Notes under the pieces: model-generated
Told to the model about the DNA's origin: nothing
Seen by the model: the letters and a program-made list of their open reading frames with translations, nothing else
Database searches by the model: none
In this document: piece after piece, positions 52,632 through 63,819 of the stretch
Position numbering within the stretch: position 1 is the stretch's first letter
How the letters are laid out: the number at the start of each line of letters is the position of its first letter
Program-made: the position numbers and the translations under genes
Assembly (NCBI GenBank): GCA_948567375.1
Contig: OX419756.1
Location: 24,194,333-24,258,332 of the forward strand
DNA: 64,000 bases
Direction: 5' to 3'
DNA from: Lunularia cruciata
Taxonomy: Eukaryota > Streptophyta > Marchantiopsida > Lunulariales > Lunulariaceae

Positions 52632-54544
52632 TGTGACAACCCGGCAAATATCACTTTTGCGGTAATCGAGTAAGTAAAGTTTGTTCCCGCAGAGATATGA
52701 GTCAGAAATGTCCAAATACAAAGTCAAACAGTAACATGTAGTTCTTCTTGGTTGTATCTTTAATCTCTTAGGTAGAAACCACACCCAAAAGAGAGTAACA
52801 AGGACTGACCTGCAGTCTTGTCACAAATTCACACTCCTTAATCACAACTCCATCAAATCTTTCCAAACAATCTTGATTGTGATGATTCAGGCTCTCCCAA
52901 AAATGACACTTCACTGCAAAATGACTTTGCCTCAGAATTGTGTTCCACCCCTCCACTGAAGGCACAACTTCCTCGATCGAAATTGCTTCACATCAACTTT
53001 GCACTGCACTCACAAATGCAGAATACTACCAACACTACAATTCCTCTCAGATCTGTCAAGGCATTGCTTTGATTGCACTTCACTCAGGATCAAATACACA
53101 GAATGAAGATCAAGGCTGTGGAATCCAACATCCAACAAGCACACTGACTTGCACTTCAAATTTCTCCAAACACTCACAAACATAGACACAAAGTTGATAC
53201 TCGGAATCAAGCTCAAGCGACGAGCACTACCTCACAACACTTTGCTTTATCTATTCTCAGAAATAATGAGCACTGAACAACATGATATTGCAAATGCCAC
53301 TCTTAAATAGTGAAGCAATCGACAATTATCTTCCTAATGTACCTCTTCCTAACAACTCTACAAACCTGTAGATCTCATATGACAATGCAACCTTTCATAT
53401 CTGTCTCTTCAAATCTCAAATCAGTTACTAATCCGATCCAATGTCTACTTCGTCCTTGGCTTTCAAACCTGAACCCGAAGTAATCTTACTTCCTACTACT
53501 TTGTCCTCGGGTTTCACAACTCCTAATTCCTCCACTAATTATAACATTTCTCCTTCTTGATATGAAATTCCTATCATAGTTAAGCCTTCTAAATCTCTAT
53601 CTCCTGACCTACTCTTCTCTAAAGTGTCAAGTGTCAAATCCAAAGACACTTGAACTCTTATCTCTCCTACCTTGGGTCTGACTATTATCAATTCTTTTGC
53701 TAATTCTACTATATCCTCATCAAGAATTGTAATTGAAAGCATGGGTACACTATCTACACCTTCAATTTGTAACCCACTTTCCCCTAATCACTCATGTTAC
53801 TAACCCAAAGATACTTACTATCGGATTCTGCACTTCGGGTTTATTCACTACTGTTATTTCTCCTTCAATTTCTATTCCATTTTGAATCAGAACTGAAATT
53901 GAAGTCATGGGTATCCTAACTATCTTCTTTCCATATTCTAACTTCCTCTGATTCCTCTGGCAAAACTCCCAAAGTCGCATTCACTGCACTCCGAGGTCCG
54001 GCTACCTTTGATTTAGTCATCTTCATCTTGAGGCAAAGTCTTTAGACCCGAAGTCATGTAAACCCAAAGTCCGAAGTACAAAATCTGAAGTCATATTGAC
54101 CCGAAGACACTTTGACCCAAAGTACATCTACTCCAGGAACTTCAAATGCTTGTAACTTCTTCTACAAACCTCTAAACTTTGCGATTTTGGTGGCAATAGA
54201 AAGCACTGAACAAGACGCTTCCAATGAGATATAACATGCTTGATTTGGAGTTGTGGTCATTGAGATATGGCCCCCCGCAAGAATCATGACCTGCAACTTC
54301 TATTTCTCCTTCGGCGTCTGCCCTCCTTAACGTCTTATCCGAGTTTTTCCCTCCTCTGACATGAAGTAAGCTTCTTCGGGTTTGATCCAAACCAAGCCCT
54401 TCTTCCTCTTACATGAAGTCTACTTCCTTGGGTCTAATCAAATCACAAGTTTGCACTCATTTCTTCTCCATTTGCTTTCAATTTGGTTTCAGCAGTGCAT
54501 TTCTTCTTCTAAACTCGTCCAAAATGAAAAATGTGGGTACCACA
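52632..54544 (-). mobile_element. TG..CA element C (1.91 kb), TSD CTAAT
   Basis: On the minus strand TGTGGTACCCACATTTTTC...GGGTTGTCACA, flanked by CTAAT at 52627-52631 and 54545-54549. It is collinear with A in inverted orientation, and shares with B its ends and the 'TFDTLEKS'-type coding relic (around 53600-53700). It contains no B-type coiled-coil insert. Inserted into the 5' leader of E2. Confidence 0.82.
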
Positions 54545-54723
54545 CTAATCTTGAGAACTAGCTGATGAAGGTGGTAGTATTTATGTAGTTTTACTAAGAC
54601 TCTCTCCAAGATCCTTCACCAAAGTCTCCAAAAGTCCTTTTACTCCACTACACTCATGTCCTTTTGGAAGTCCTTCAACTCCACAAACCTCACACAACTC
54701 CTTGGTCTTAGATCTTCTCCCTC

Positions 54724-55017
54724 CTAATCTTGGTGAAGAAGGTCCAACATGCAAACCCAAGTCAGTAAGCCTCTCTTTTCCCTCAATCTCTTGCTCTCAA
54801 AGGTCAATGGACATGAACTTGCCTTATGTCCCTTCTCTCCACATAAAAAGCACTTAGACTCACTCTTTTCTCCAAGTGGTGTAGGTTTTTGGATCCTCTC
54901 AACACTCTCTTCAAATTCTATTGTAAACTCTCTTTTCCTCAAATCCACCCCTACAATCACCTCAAACCCTTGGGGAACCTTGCATAATCTCAATTTCCAC
55001 TCATGATGACCTTCCAT
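54724..55017 (-). CDS. Small CCHC zinc-knuckle ORF in E2 leader
   Basis: An ATG-started frame of 97 codons between the 5' LTR and gag. It begins MEGHHEWKLRLCKVPQGFEV and contains CFLCGEKGHKASSC, a canonical C-x2-C-x4-H-x4-C knuckle, then a basic tail (KRLREKRG). It is separate from the gag knuckle at 51493. It may be a second nucleic-acid-binding protein of this element, or a relic of a captured or duplicated gag end. The leader around it (55020-55874) has no other frame of note. Confidence 0.55.
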   Translation of the reverse strand: MEGHHEWKLRLCKVPQGFEVIVGVDLRKREFTIEFEESVERIQKPTPLGEKSESKCFLCGEKGHKASSCPLTFESKRLREKRGLLTWVCMLDLLHQD

Positions 55018-55874
55018 GTTCCCAAGATGAATCTAAACACTCAAACATGCTTTTTGTTGATCTCAAACTCCTCATGCATGAGATCTCCACTCTGCAGAAT
55101 TGACCCTTCCTCACAATGTCACTCAAATCTCCCAACCACAATGCCAGAGTCCTCTAAAATTTTGCACACTTGATCACAACTCTTGGACGTTCTTCCTTGC
55201 AAAATTTCAGATCTTTTCATTGAGCCATTTGGCCTAGACACATTTCTATTCAGCACACAAATTTCAGACTTGGTCTGAAAACCACCCTCCTCACTTTAAA
55301 AACTCATAACTCCCTACGTAGAAACAATCTCTTTTTTTTTGGTGGCAGCAGGTAGGATACAATGCACTGAATTTTCTTGGAAATTTTCAAGACAATTCAC
55401 TGAAAATTGAAGAAATGGCAGACTCTGTACAATTTTCCAGAGAGCATGTAGTTGCGGGAGCACTTTACCCTATCAACTTTCAAAAATTCTAGCCCAGTGC
55501 GCATAGTAGCTCTCACAATAATTTCAAGTGTGCTAACTAAAAGACAACCCAAGCTATCATGTGTAGAAATTTCAAGTCCAAATCTCAAACTTGAGATTTT
55601 GCCCAAAATCACCTTAATCCCCAAAATCTGCAATCCACCTCACACAATCTCTCCAATTCCTCTCATGTGTACAAGATGCACAAAATCACCTCAAAGACAT
55701 CATAATGAACTATAGAGTAAAAAAATGGATCTTGGTTCTCTAACATAAGTTCAGCCCTCTCCTCTCCTAATGTTCTCTCCAAGTGAGCTCTCATAGCCTC
55801 CTTCTGCCTAATGTAGAATTGAACGCGGAACATTATCTTGCCTTCTAGAGAGGTCTCAACAACGGAACCAAAAA

Positions 55875-56566
55875 TGTGAGTTGGCCTGTCTCTTACTTAG
55901 GATGAACCTCTGATGGCTATTATGGTAGCACACCATGGACTAAGAAGGCAAGGAACCCAAACTCCATCATACTCCTCCAAGGCTAACACTCCAAGACTCA
56001 AGACATTGCTCACTAGAGAACTTAATAAGAGAGAGATAGTTACAAATGAAAGGATGATGAGTACCTCCTCACCCCTTGTTTATATACTTGTGAAATAGTT
56101 ACGTACCAAAGTTACTAATTACCATAGTAACTCAAGTTACTAAACTAAAAGTCAAGTAAAGTCAAAAAGTAGAAAGGAATATCCATTCACATAGGCATAT
56201 TCCCCTAAGCATGTGATCTTATCTTGACCCAACCACTAAGTCAAGGATTCCTTCACATGGGCTATCCTTGGACTAAAGAAGAATCCAAAACAAAAAAGCT
56301 TGCGGGCCCAAGAGTTCTCAACTCTTTCCTCAAAGCCAAACACCTAGGAATAATACCAAGTCAACACACTAAAATCCAAAATAGTGGTGCTCATCTTTTC
56401 TACTTCCTCTAAAGTAAGGTCCACTCTATCTTAGCTATGACTAACTTTAGAAAACCATGACTAATATAGAACCATCATTTATCTCTATATAAATAATATC
56501 TCTTAAGTACTTGTAATACCAAGCTAAATATCACAATACCACACACATGCACAAATGGGTGTTACA
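55875..56566 (-). repeat. 5' LTR of E2
   Basis: 692 bp, same ends and TATA box as the 3' LTR. Inside it on the minus strand, TTTTTGGTTCCGTTG follows the LTR end and is the candidate primer-binding site; which tRNA it fits is not clear. Confidence 0.88.
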
Positions 56567-57850
56567 GGCCATGTTAGCCAATTTCTACTCCAACTGCTCA
56601 ATCCAAGTAGCCACGGTTGTATCAAAAGTAAGGGTAGGTACTAGATTCCTACTAGGTGTGGATCCTCTACCACCACCTCTACCACCTTGTCCTCCATGAC
56701 TTGGAGCTCCTCTACTACTTGCCATAATAGCCTTACCACTCAATAACTCTAGGTGTAGGTCAAAGCATTGGTCATTGGTGTGACAAAATCTATGGCAATG
56801 TTCACACTGTCTCTATACTGGTTAGATGCACCAAAGGTATCAGGTCCACAGCCTTGAGTGCACTCTCTCTTGTGATGAGATCCACCACAAGTCCAACAAG
56901 CAACACCACCACTCACTAGTTGCTATTGGCCCAAAAATGAAGGTAAAGGTCTAGCTACACTAGGCCCTCTACTCGCTCCATGGGATCTAGGCTATCCACC
57001 TTGTCCTCAAAAACCAACATGGCGTGGTGCACTCTGCTGCACTATGGATGAGGTCTCCTTACCAAATCCATATGTCACCACTCTTTCCTCCACCATATGG
57101 AGCTCAATATGCTAAGCCAAACCAAAGACTAGATCTTTGGTTTGGCTTAACATATTGCCAAAGTAGATAAAGTAGCTTGTAACAACATAGCATCACAAAC
57201 TCTACATCACAACTCCCTATCCAATATCTTGTACCAAAATTAGACTAGATAGGCCTTAGTGACTCCCTAAGTAAAACTGATCAGCCATTTCATGCAAGTG
57301 TATGCCTTGCGTAGGCTCTCTCCAACCTTTTGCTAGAACTCTTATAAACTCCTCAACTTGTCAGTCCATACTCCTTGGCAGTTCTATCTCAAACACTAGA
57401 AGAACTCCACCATGGGGTTAAACCCCGATACTACACCACTTCCTGTAGTAGTACCTCCACTTGTAGTAGCACCATCTCCAAGAGATCCACCAATGCCACT
57501 AGAGCTAGAACTTGTGTGTACTATTGATCTACCCCTAGAAACTGAGTCTAAAGTGATAGAGATATAGTTTAGAGACCAATATTATCTCCATAGCTCAATT
57601 TCTTTTTGAGTGAGCTCTCCTAAACTCATGGTAGTCATCCATTGATGGATCCTCTAAGTGCTAAAATAACCCCTTCTATGCAATTAAGGGTGTGAACAAA
57701 GTTGGGTTTTGCATCTACTACAGATCACACCAACTATCAAACTCCTAGATAAAGTCATCTAACTCAATGTTATCCATTTTACTAGGGTAATGCATGGGGC
57801 CTTTGGAAGCCCCATAAATCTTATTCATGTCCCACAACAATAGTGCGGAC
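56567..57850 (-). pseudogene. E1 gag with two zinc knuckles
   Basis: The minus frame shows C-W-T-C-G-G-S-H..C (a shortened knuckle), then CEHCHRFCHTNDQC (a perfect C-x2-C-x4-H-x4-C, about 56770-56812), then an Arg/Gly-rich stretch (GGQGGRGGGRG) and ATWIEQLE just before the E2 edge. The upstream gag core (57000-57850) is stop-rich. A long inverted repeat at 57105-57157 lies in it. Confidence 0.65.
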
Positions 57851-58542
57851 TATAACACCCATTTGTGCATGTATGTAGTATTGTGATATTTAGTTTGGTA
57901 TTACTAGTACTTGAGAGATATTATTTATAAAAAGATAAAGGATGGTTCTATGTTTGTCATGATTAGCTAAAGTTAGTCATAGCTAAGATAGAGTGGAATT
58001 TACTTTAGAGGAAGTGGAAAAGATGAGCACCACTATTTTAGATTTTAGTGTGTTGACTTGGTATTATTCCTAGGTGTTTGGCTTTGAAGAAAGAGTTGAG
58101 AACTCTTGGGCTTGCAAGCCTTTTTGTTTTAGATTCTTCTATAGTCCAAGGATAGCCCATGTGAAGGAATCTTTGACTTAGTGGTTGGGTCAAGATAAGA
58201 TCACATGCTTAGTGGAATATGCCTATGTGGATAGATATTCCTTTATACTTTTTGACTTTACTTGACTTTTAGCCTAGTAACTTGAGTTACTCCAATAATT
58301 AGTAACTTTGGTGCGTAACTAATTCACAGGTATATAAACTAGGGGTGAGGAAGTACTCATCATCCTTTCATTTGCAACTATCACTCTCTCATCGAGTTCT
58401 CTAGTGAGCAATATCTTGAGTCTTGGAGTGTTAGCCTTGGAGTAGTATGATGGAGTTGGGGTTCCTTGCCTTCTTAGTCCATGGTGCACTACCATAACAA
58501 CCATCAGAGGTCCATCTTGAGTGAGAGACAGGCCGGCTCACA
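57851..58542 (+). repeat. Solo LTR S1 of the E2 family
   Basis: 692 bp, TATAACACCC...GGCTCACA, opposite in orientation to E2. The first base pair is changed (TATAAC for TGTAAC), and no matching target duplication is seen. TATA box TATATAAAC is present near 58330. Confidence 0.85.
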
Positions 58543-59607
58543 AGATATACCAAGTGCACTCTCAATTGAATCAACTCTTATGTCAAACTCTAACTTAGAG
58601 TCAATCTCCTCCCTAATTGGGACCTACAATACAAGTTGATATTGAGCACCACTCCAAGTAAACCTATTGCATATTGCATCACTATCTCATTTGGAATCCC
58701 TAAAGAACTCCATTGTGACAAAGTAACCAAAAACTACAACCTGCAATTGGAACCACTGCAAGTACCCCACCAAAAATCACCACCAAGTGCCAACATTACC
58801 AATGGAACATCACCAACTAATGTAGCTCTAATTATGACAACTACACTAGGAGAAAGGGCAACATATAACCTACTATCACAACACACACTCTCATGGTTTG
58901 CAAGTCATCATTTCTACCTCATCGGAAAGAAACATAGGTAGTCTGAATGATCATCACTCTAGCCTCATTATCAAGAGCACACCAAAGTACCAATGCTTGA
59001 AAGTTAGGGCACCTCATACAAACATGAAGCATAAACAAGAAGTAGAGAATGGAGGGGTTCCAATCACAAGAAATCTAAACAAAAATTCTCCATCTCATAA
59101 TCAACATTAGACTAACTCTGCCACCATTTGGCATTTGATATAATAGGAGTTATCTACTTCCTAAGCTACCAATATCACCAAGAATGGGATCAAATTATCT
59201 TTCCTAGCCAAAGCTATAGGTGTATGAATAATAGTGGAATAGTCACTAGGACAACAAGTGAGAGTGAACCAGTTAGCTAGGGCACCAGTCTAAGAACCAA
59301 AGATCTAGGAGTCAAACACTGTTACGGACAATCTAGTAGGGTGGGCAAATTTTGCCAAATAATTACCAAAATCTACTCTAAACTAGCTAGCCTCATGCCA
59401 ACAAGCTAGCTTGCTGGCCCTTCTAGCCCTTCTAGCCCTTCTGGTCATTCTAGGCCTTTGTAGCCTCTCATTGCCCAATGCCTCAAAGCTTCTAAACACC
59501 AAAAATTGGCCAACGCTTCCGCACACAATCTGCCTCACTACCAAATCTGCATCAATTTGAAGACCTTATGCACAAGATCACTCTCAAGGAAAATTTGGAC
59601 CCCGATT
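58543..59607. other. E1 leader and LTR-end region, no gene
   Basis: No coding frame is recognised. The minus strand at 59116-59126 reads TGGTGGCAGAG, a diverged primer-binding site, with TATCAAATGCCA just before it as a possible LTR end. A short tandem of CCTTCTAG units occurs at 59418-59441. Confidence 0.4.
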
Positions 59608-60300
59608 TGTAACACCCATTTGTGCATGTGTGTGGTATTGTGATATTTAGCTTGGTATTACAAGTACTTAAGAGATATTATTTATATAGAGATAAAGGAT
59701 GGTTCTATATTAATCATGGTTTGCTAAAGTTAGTCATAGCTAAGATAGAGTGGACCTTACTTTAGAGGAAGTAGAAAAGATGAGCACCACTATTTTGGAT
59801 TTTAGTGTGTTGACTTGGTATTATTCCTAGGTGTTTGGCTTTGAGGAAAGAGTTGAGAACTCTTGGGCCTGCAAGCCTTTTTGTTTTGGATTCTTCTATA
59901 GTCCAAGGATAGCCCATGTGAAGGAATCCTTGACTTAGTGGTTGGGTCAAGATAAGACCACATGCTTAGGGGAATATGCCCATGTGAATGGATATTCCTT
60001 TTTACTTTTTGACTTTACTTGACTTTTAGTTTAGTAACTTGAGTTACTACAGTAATTAGTAACTTTGGTACGTAACTATTTCACAAGTATATAAACAAGG
60101 GGTGAGGGGGTACTCATCATCCTTTCATTTTGCAACTATCTCTCTCTCATTGAGTTCTCTAGTGAGCAATGTCTTGAGTCTTGGAGTGTTAGCCTTGGAG
60201 GAGTATGATGGAGTTGGGGTTCATTGCCTTCTTAGTCCATGGTGCGCTACCATAATAGCCATCAAAGGTTCATCCTGAGTGAGAGACATGCCGGCTCACA
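59608..60300 (+). repeat. Solo LTR S2 of the E2 family
   Basis: 693 bp, TGTAACACCC...GGCTCACA. Flanks GATT/GATC differ at one base, so a 4-bp target duplication is possible. TATA box at about 60090. Confidence 0.88.
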
Positions 60301-60446
60301 GATCAAGCTACCAATGATCAACAAGGCTTGGAGATATCACCATGACCTTCAATCCTTGCACCTAATTTCTCCCGGAGCTCACTTCTATGATATAATCAAT
60401 TTGTTTACACAATTCAAATCACACTCAATTGGATTAGTACTTGATC
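60301..60446. repeat. E1-family LTR fragment between S2 and S3
   Basis: 146 bp whose last 40 bp (ACACAATTCAAATCACACTC...) match 34297 onward. It continues after S3 at 61136. Confidence 0.5.
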
Positions 60447-61135
60447 TGTGAGTAGGTCTGTCTCTCACTCAAGATGAACCTCTGATGGCTATTATGGTAG
60501 CGCACCATGGACTAAGAAGGCAAGGAATCCAAACTCCATCATACTCCTCCAAGGCTAACACTCCAAGACTCAAGACATTGCTCACTAGAGAACTCAATGA
60601 GAGAGATAGTTGCAAATGAAAGGATGATGAATACCTCCTCATCCCTTGTTTATATAATTGTGAAATAGTTACGCACCAAAGTTACTAATTACTGGAGTAA
60701 CTCAAGTTAGTAGGCTAAAAGTCAAGTAAAGTCAAAAAGTAGAAAGGAATATCCATTCACATAGGCATATTCCCCCAAGCATGTGGTCTTATCTTGACCC
60801 AACCACTAAGTCAAGGATTCCTTCACATGGGCTATCCTTGGACTAAAGAAGAATCTAAAACAAAAAGGCTTGCGGGCCCAAGAGTTCTCAACTCTTTCCT
60901 CAAAGCCAAACACCTAGGAATAATACCAAGTCAACACACTAAATCCAAAATAGTGGTGCTCATCTTTTCTACTTCCTCTAAAGTAAGGTCCACTCTATCT
61001 TAGCTATGACTAACTTTAGCTAATCATGACTAATGTAGAATCATCCTTTATCTCTATATAAATAATAATTCTCAAGTACTTGAAATACCAAGCTAAATAT
61101 CACAATACTACACACATGCATAAATGGGTGTTACA
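60447..61135 (-). repeat. Solo LTR S3 of the E2 family
   Basis: 689 bp, minus-strand TGTAACACCC...CTACTCACA type ends, inserted in an E1-family LTR sequence that continues on both sides. S2 and S3 face each other, forming a large inverted repeat. Confidence 0.86.
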
Positions 61136-61540
61136 AATCTATTGCTCAATAATCTACCAACAATTTGGCACTAATTACAATCAAGTCACACCCACTCTAG
61201 CTAAGAGAATCTAGGTGACGCTCATCGGTCTCTATCCATCATAGCCAAGAACTCAAAGGCTCAACATCAAAGAAGTGAACTCTTTGGAGCTGCACACCTT
61301 GAAAGTATACCCCTTGGTCTCCAACCCTAACGGACCTACTAAAAACACACTTGATGGTGCAAATGGCGCAAGTGATGGTGGGCCACACCATGTAGTTAGT
61401 ACTCCAAACAAAAAATTTGACCGTCAACAAGTAGTCTATGAGTAACTACCAACATACTCATGACTACCAACATTACTACTCTAGAGTCCAAGCAATCTAG
61501 GTGCAAGGCTACAAATGGCATGACATAACATAAATTTGAT
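61136..61540. repeat. E1-family LTR fragment
   Basis: Collinear with 34370-34720 (shared GTGATGGTGGGCC.CACCATGTAG and GAGTAACTACCAA). A diverged inverted copy lies at 62285-62680. Confidence 0.6.
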
Positions 61541-62284
61541 AATTTCTAAAATTATTTAATTAATTCACTAGGAAGCATTATATAATGGGATGGTAAAAAC
61601 TTAGAAGGGTTATAAATGAACGGATTTACATATTCTAATCTCTTCATTCTATATCCTTAACCTACTTAAAGATATATGGATATATGATAACCATGCTACC
61701 AATTCATACCTTCCCCAAGAACTGTGTATAAAATGTGTGTCTTGTACACCAATTTGATGCATCTTAATATGAATAATTTTCATTTAAATAACCATCATTT
61801 CAGTAAATGATTTTGAGTAAAAATTAAAATATTTTGATTATACTCTTTATTGATGTTTCTCAAATTAGATGCAAACAATAATCAAGTGACCCAAGCTACT
61901 TCAGAGAAAAGTTCTAGCCATCTCCTATTCTCTTTATTAATTCACACTACCATCTTCGTAAAATTATTGAAATTTACCTCATAAAGTTAAATTTTTTATT
62001 TATTCAATCCAATTCATTAGAGAATAATTTATCAAAAAGTCAACCCATATCTCTATTTGTATTCTATTGCTTACTTCTCTAGGTAGATTACAAACAGGTA
62101 GACTGCAAACATACTCCATTAGACTACAAATAAAATCTATTGTTTACCTCTCCAATATGTTCTAGGTTGACACAATCAAAATAAAAATTTTCAATATACT
62201 TTTTGTAGCTAAGTATTTTGACAGAGAAATAATATTGTGCACTGGATTCTATTGTGTCATGACATTTGTAATGCTAAAGTCAGT
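61541..62284. other. AT-rich, nothing recognised
   Basis: An AT-rich spacer between two inverted E1-family LTR fragments. No open frame with a domain, no repeat unit seen. Confidence 0.5.
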
Positions 62285-62680
62285 TTGCTTGGACGTTGGA
62301 GTGGTAGTGTTGGTAGTCATAGTTATATCATTAGTTGCTCAAAGACTACTTGGTGGTGGCCAGATTTTATGTTAGGGCTATTGATTTTATGGTGAGACCC
62401 CATTGTCACTTGCACCATTTGCATAGTTAGATAGACCGTCAACAGTGCCATTAGGAATGGAGACCTAGGTTGAGTAGAGAGGTATAATTTTGAAGTGCAA
62501 CTCAAGAGAGCTCACTTCTCAAATGTTGAGCCTTTGAGTTCTTAGCTATGGTGGACATAGGTTGATGAGCATCACTTGGAGTCTCTTAGCTAGATGGGTG
62601 TGGCTTGACTAATCAATGTATGATTGTTGGTAGATTATTGAGAGGAGGATCAAGTTTAGATCCAATCTTAGCATGATTGG
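62285..62680. repeat. Inverted E1-family LTR fragment
   Basis: In reverse orientation to 61136-61540, more diverged; shared landmarks are TTGAGCCTTTGAGTTCTTAG, GGTTGATGAGC and TTAGCTAGATGGGTGTG. It may be the LTR of the next element (E3), which begins to its right on the plus strand. Confidence 0.5.
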
Positions 62681-63811
62681 AGTAGAAGAGTGAACTAATT
62701 AGAAAAGTGAGATTAAGGGGAAATTGAGTGCATGAACTAAGTGCATTGGTGGTATCTCCAAGCTTGGCAAATTGTTGGTACATTTGATTGTGGTCTTGGA
62801 TTTCCTTAAGAATGATAGTGTGCGGAAGTCCTATTTGAGTTGATGCAAATTTGGTAGTGAGGCAAATGGTGTGTAGAAATGCTTGCTAAATCTATGAGAA
62901 TTAAGTGAATTTGGAACAATGGGTCTTTGATTTGAGCCCAAGGAGGTGTAATTAGTGTCAATTTGGTGCAAATTGAGCACAAAGTGCAAAATTGGAGGTG
63001 GATTTGAGAACTAATTCTCTCAAATTAAAAATTTGGAGATCCTCATCTTCTCAATTTGGCTGAGTTGATAATTAGTGGAGTATTTTGCAATCAACCAATT
63101 GTAGAGGAGGTGTATAAAATATTTGCTTGGTCAACTGATCATATGCCCGTAGTCCCCAAACAATTTGGAGAGCATTGGATTGATTTGATGGAAGGTGTAG
63201 TCTTGGTTTGGTAGTGCTAGTATTGGTTGAACCCAAAGCACTCAATCCTTTTGAAAGATGAAATTGATAAATACTTAGGGGCCAAAATTACCTTTCTAGT
63301 TTGGAGTAGTGAATGAGTATCAAAAAATTTGAGTGTGCTTGGACTCCCGTAAGTTAAATGCAATCATGAGGAAGGAATATCATCCTTTGCTATTTACAAA
63401 CACAATTTTAGACCAAGTAGTAGGTCACCCATGCTATAGTTTTCTTGATGGATTTTCTAGCTATAACCAAGTGTACATTCAAGAAGAAGACAAGGACAAG
63501 AATACCTTCCACTACCAATTGGGAGACACATGCATACAATCAGATGCCATCCAATTTGTGTAATGCTCCCATTGCATTTCAGTGGATGATGAAAACCATT
63601 TTTAAGGACATCGTTTGGAGGTTCTTGGAAGTCTTTATAGACAAATTTTGTGTGTTTGGATGAAGAGAGGTGCATTTGGATTACCTCTGCCAAACATTTG
63701 ATAGGTAGCGTGTTGTAGGATTGTCCTTACACTCAAAAGAAGTAAAGTTCTTACATTAAAGTAGAAGGAAGAAACCCAACTGATGTTCATGAAGATGCTC
63801 ATATTTGAGAG
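62681..63811 (+). pseudogene. Ty3/gypsy E3 fragment with RT
   Basis: 62681-63230 shows no clear frame. 63333-63563 reads CLDSRKLNAIMRKEYHPLLF and CYSFLDGFSSYNQVYI (RT motif A), and a second frame at 63560-63660 reads NAPIAFQWMMKTIF and FLEVFIDKFCVFG, where the second Asp of motif C is Lys. A frameshift lies between. Same orientation as the LTR-like sequence at its left, opposite to E1 and E2. Confidence 0.7.
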
Positions 63812-63819
63812 AGGGTGTT

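Larger units (their letters stand above)
46927..56566 (-). mobile_element. Ty3/gypsy element E2, nearly complete, TSD GGCC
   Basis: Two LTRs of exactly 692 bp (46927-47618 and 55875-56566) bound a minus-strand internal region: leader ORF with CCHC, gag, protease, RT-RNase H and integrase. GGCC flanks it on both sides (46923-46926, 56567-56570). The LTRs differ at roughly 16-17 positions, so it is young relative to E1. Element C is inserted in its leader. A polypurine tract (AGTCCGGGGGTAAA on the minus strand) abuts the 3' LTR at 47619. Several frameshifts and an integrase deletion make it non-autonomous now. Confidence 0.88.
34285..59130 (-). mobile_element. Old Ty3/gypsy element E1 with methyltransferase and PHD domains
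   Basis: Read on the minus strand the parts occur in order: primer-binding-like TGGTGGCAGAG (59116-59126), gag with zinc knuckles (57850-56567, then 46926-46400), protease (about 46380-46030), C5-methyltransferase (44825-44260), RT (39904-39119 and 37228-36950), RNase H (36950-36600), integrase (36190-35150) and PHD finger (35120-34979). The protein sequence runs on exactly across inserts A, B, E2 and (less exactly) S4. Every domain carries stops, many of them TAG for CAG. Left and right limits are approximate; an LTR-like sequence (34285-34766) recurs at 60405-60446 plus 61136-61540. Confidence 0.75.

Noticed and set aside
57851-60300. S1 and S2 as the two LTRs of one full element
   Set aside because: They share orientation, but the 1.07 kb between them shows no gag-pol, no E2-type leader and no matching outer duplication; it reads as E1 sequence.
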